From positions 992,001-1,056,000 of the forward strand of contig JADKCI010000001.1 in assembly GCA_016714645.1 (NCBI GenBank): DNA of 64,000 nucleotides, written 5' to 3'. Shown piece after piece: positions 63,505-64,000 of this stretch (its first letter is position 1; each line of letters starts with the position of its first letter). The notes below the pieces were generated by a model. The model did no database searches and had not been told where the DNA came from. It saw only the letters and a program-made list of their open reading frames with translations. Both the position numbers and the translations under genes were made by a program. Source of the DNA: Chromatiaceae bacterium. Its GTDB lineage: Bacteria; Pseudomonadota; Gammaproteobacteria; Chromatiales; Chromatiaceae.

Positions 63505-64000
63505 TCAAGGTGTGGCCGCTGTGCCCGGGTCTCGTGGCGGCGGCGCGAGCAGGGTGGCCTGCTGGGCAGTGAAGAGTTGTAGCCCCTTTTTGAAGGCGCC
63601 GACCACGGCGCGCGGAGTGATAGTGGCGCCACTAAACTGGTCGAAGTCACCGCCGTCCTTCTTCACGGCCCAACGGCTCTCGGGTGGGTCACCCAAGGAG
63701 TGCCCTGCGAAGCCCAGTATCCAGTCGTCCTTGGCGGCCTCGATTCTGTCCCCCAGCCCAGGTGTTTCCCGATGGGACAGCACCCGGACACCCAGGATTC
63801 GGCCCTGGGTGTCGAGGCCCATGATCAGCTCGATCGGGCCTGCATACCCCAGGCCGGTAACCTGGAAGGCCACGGCGGTGACCTGACCCTGTTGCATCGC
63901 GCGGTACACCCTGACCGGCTGGCCCGATGCCGATTCGATGGTCAAGGCATCCGCCACGGGGTCGTTGTCCTGGAGGGAAGGGGGGATGACCTGGGCCAGG
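63505..64000 (-). CDS. rnfG: Rnf electron-transport complex subunit G (5' end outside window)
   Basis: About 165 C-terminal residues; the start lies beyond the window. FMN-binding motif SGATITPRAV (the flavin-linked Thr), with GYAGPIELIMGLDTQGRILG, VLSHRETPGLGDRIE. Preceded in the visible frame by LAQVIPPSLQDNDPVADALT. Periplasmic flavoprotein of Rnf. Confidence 0.93.
   Translation of the reverse strand, partial: LAQVIPPSLQDNDPVADALTIESASGQPVRVYRAMQQGQVTAVAFQVTGLGYAGPIELIMGLDTQGRILGVRVLSHRETPGLGDRIEAAKDDWILGFAGHSLGDPPESRWAVKKDGGDFDQFSGATITPRAVVGAFKKGLQLFTAQQATLLAPPPRDPGTAATP

Overview
The window comes from a GC-rich gammaproteobacterium, most likely a purple sulfur bacterium (Chromatiaceae). 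This is an inference from gene content: an OvoA-type ovothiol enzyme, the SHP / diheme cytochrome / cytochrome b561 cluster with its two-component system, nifVWZM next to an rnf operon, a group 1 [NiFe] hydrogenase, NikR with a His-rich tail, and a urt-ure urea cluster. No rRNA or tRNA gene was recognised.

Layout. 1-1712 (-): ovoA, cut by the window edge. 1870-6167 (+): zinc/manganese-type uptake locus (small exported CxxC protein, His-rich porin, ZnuA-, ZnuC- and ZnuB-like genes; the permease is frame-broken). 6149-19990: a defence island bounded by a ~41-bp imperfect direct repeat. It is a type I restriction-modification operon (hsdM...hsdS...hsdR) with accessory genes in two gaps. Between hsdM and hsdS lie a DUF4062/ATPase protein, its relics, a KilA-N relic and rhuM. 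Between hsdS and hsdR lies a translationally coupled three-gene set (Cap4/DUF4297-like nuclease, small middle protein, SMC/Rad50-like ATPase) with the architecture of a Lamassu / ABC-three-component anti-phage system. A zinc-protease-like gene closes the operon. 19964-25671 (-): pentapeptide-repeat protein, a Tat-exported beta-propeller and a diheme cytochrome, a protein of unknown function, and an AlbA/Schlafen-type ATPase. 25858-26984: nikR, a decayed nikM/cbiM and a NikR-type operator. 27079-30664 (+): shp, dhc, cytochrome b561, response regulator, histidine kinase. 30813-31929: transposase relics. 32231-35987 (+): HupH-like protein and hydrogenase small and large subunits; the small subunit ends in a tandem CxxCH tail. 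36149-38309: ahpC and gltA, divergent. 38323-49389 (+): urtABCDE-ureDABCEFG behind a candidate NtrC/sigma-54 control region. 49591-53480: truncated AAA/nuclease gene, Fic protein and gene debris. 53481-56195 (-): modCBA with a modE tail relic; modC is frame-broken. 56267-59000: broken diguanylate cyclase. 59090-62119 (+): nifV, nifW, nifZ, nifM behind a NifA/sigma-54 promoter. 62442-64000 (-): rnfH, rnfE and partial rnfG.

How it fits together. Much of the window concerns nitrogen supply and the metals it needs. Urea import and urease sit under apparent nitrogen control. The nif accessory genes, molybdate uptake and Rnf serve nitrogenase. Nickel regulation (NikR) matches two nickel enzymes, urease and hydrogenase. 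The strongest candidate for something new is the defence island, in particular the ABC-ATPase/nuclease cassette inside the type I R-M operon. Next is the heme-motif tail on the hydrogenase small subunit. Several otherwise intact genes are broken by single-base shifts, mostly at short homopolymers, so either sequence errors or active decay must be considered.
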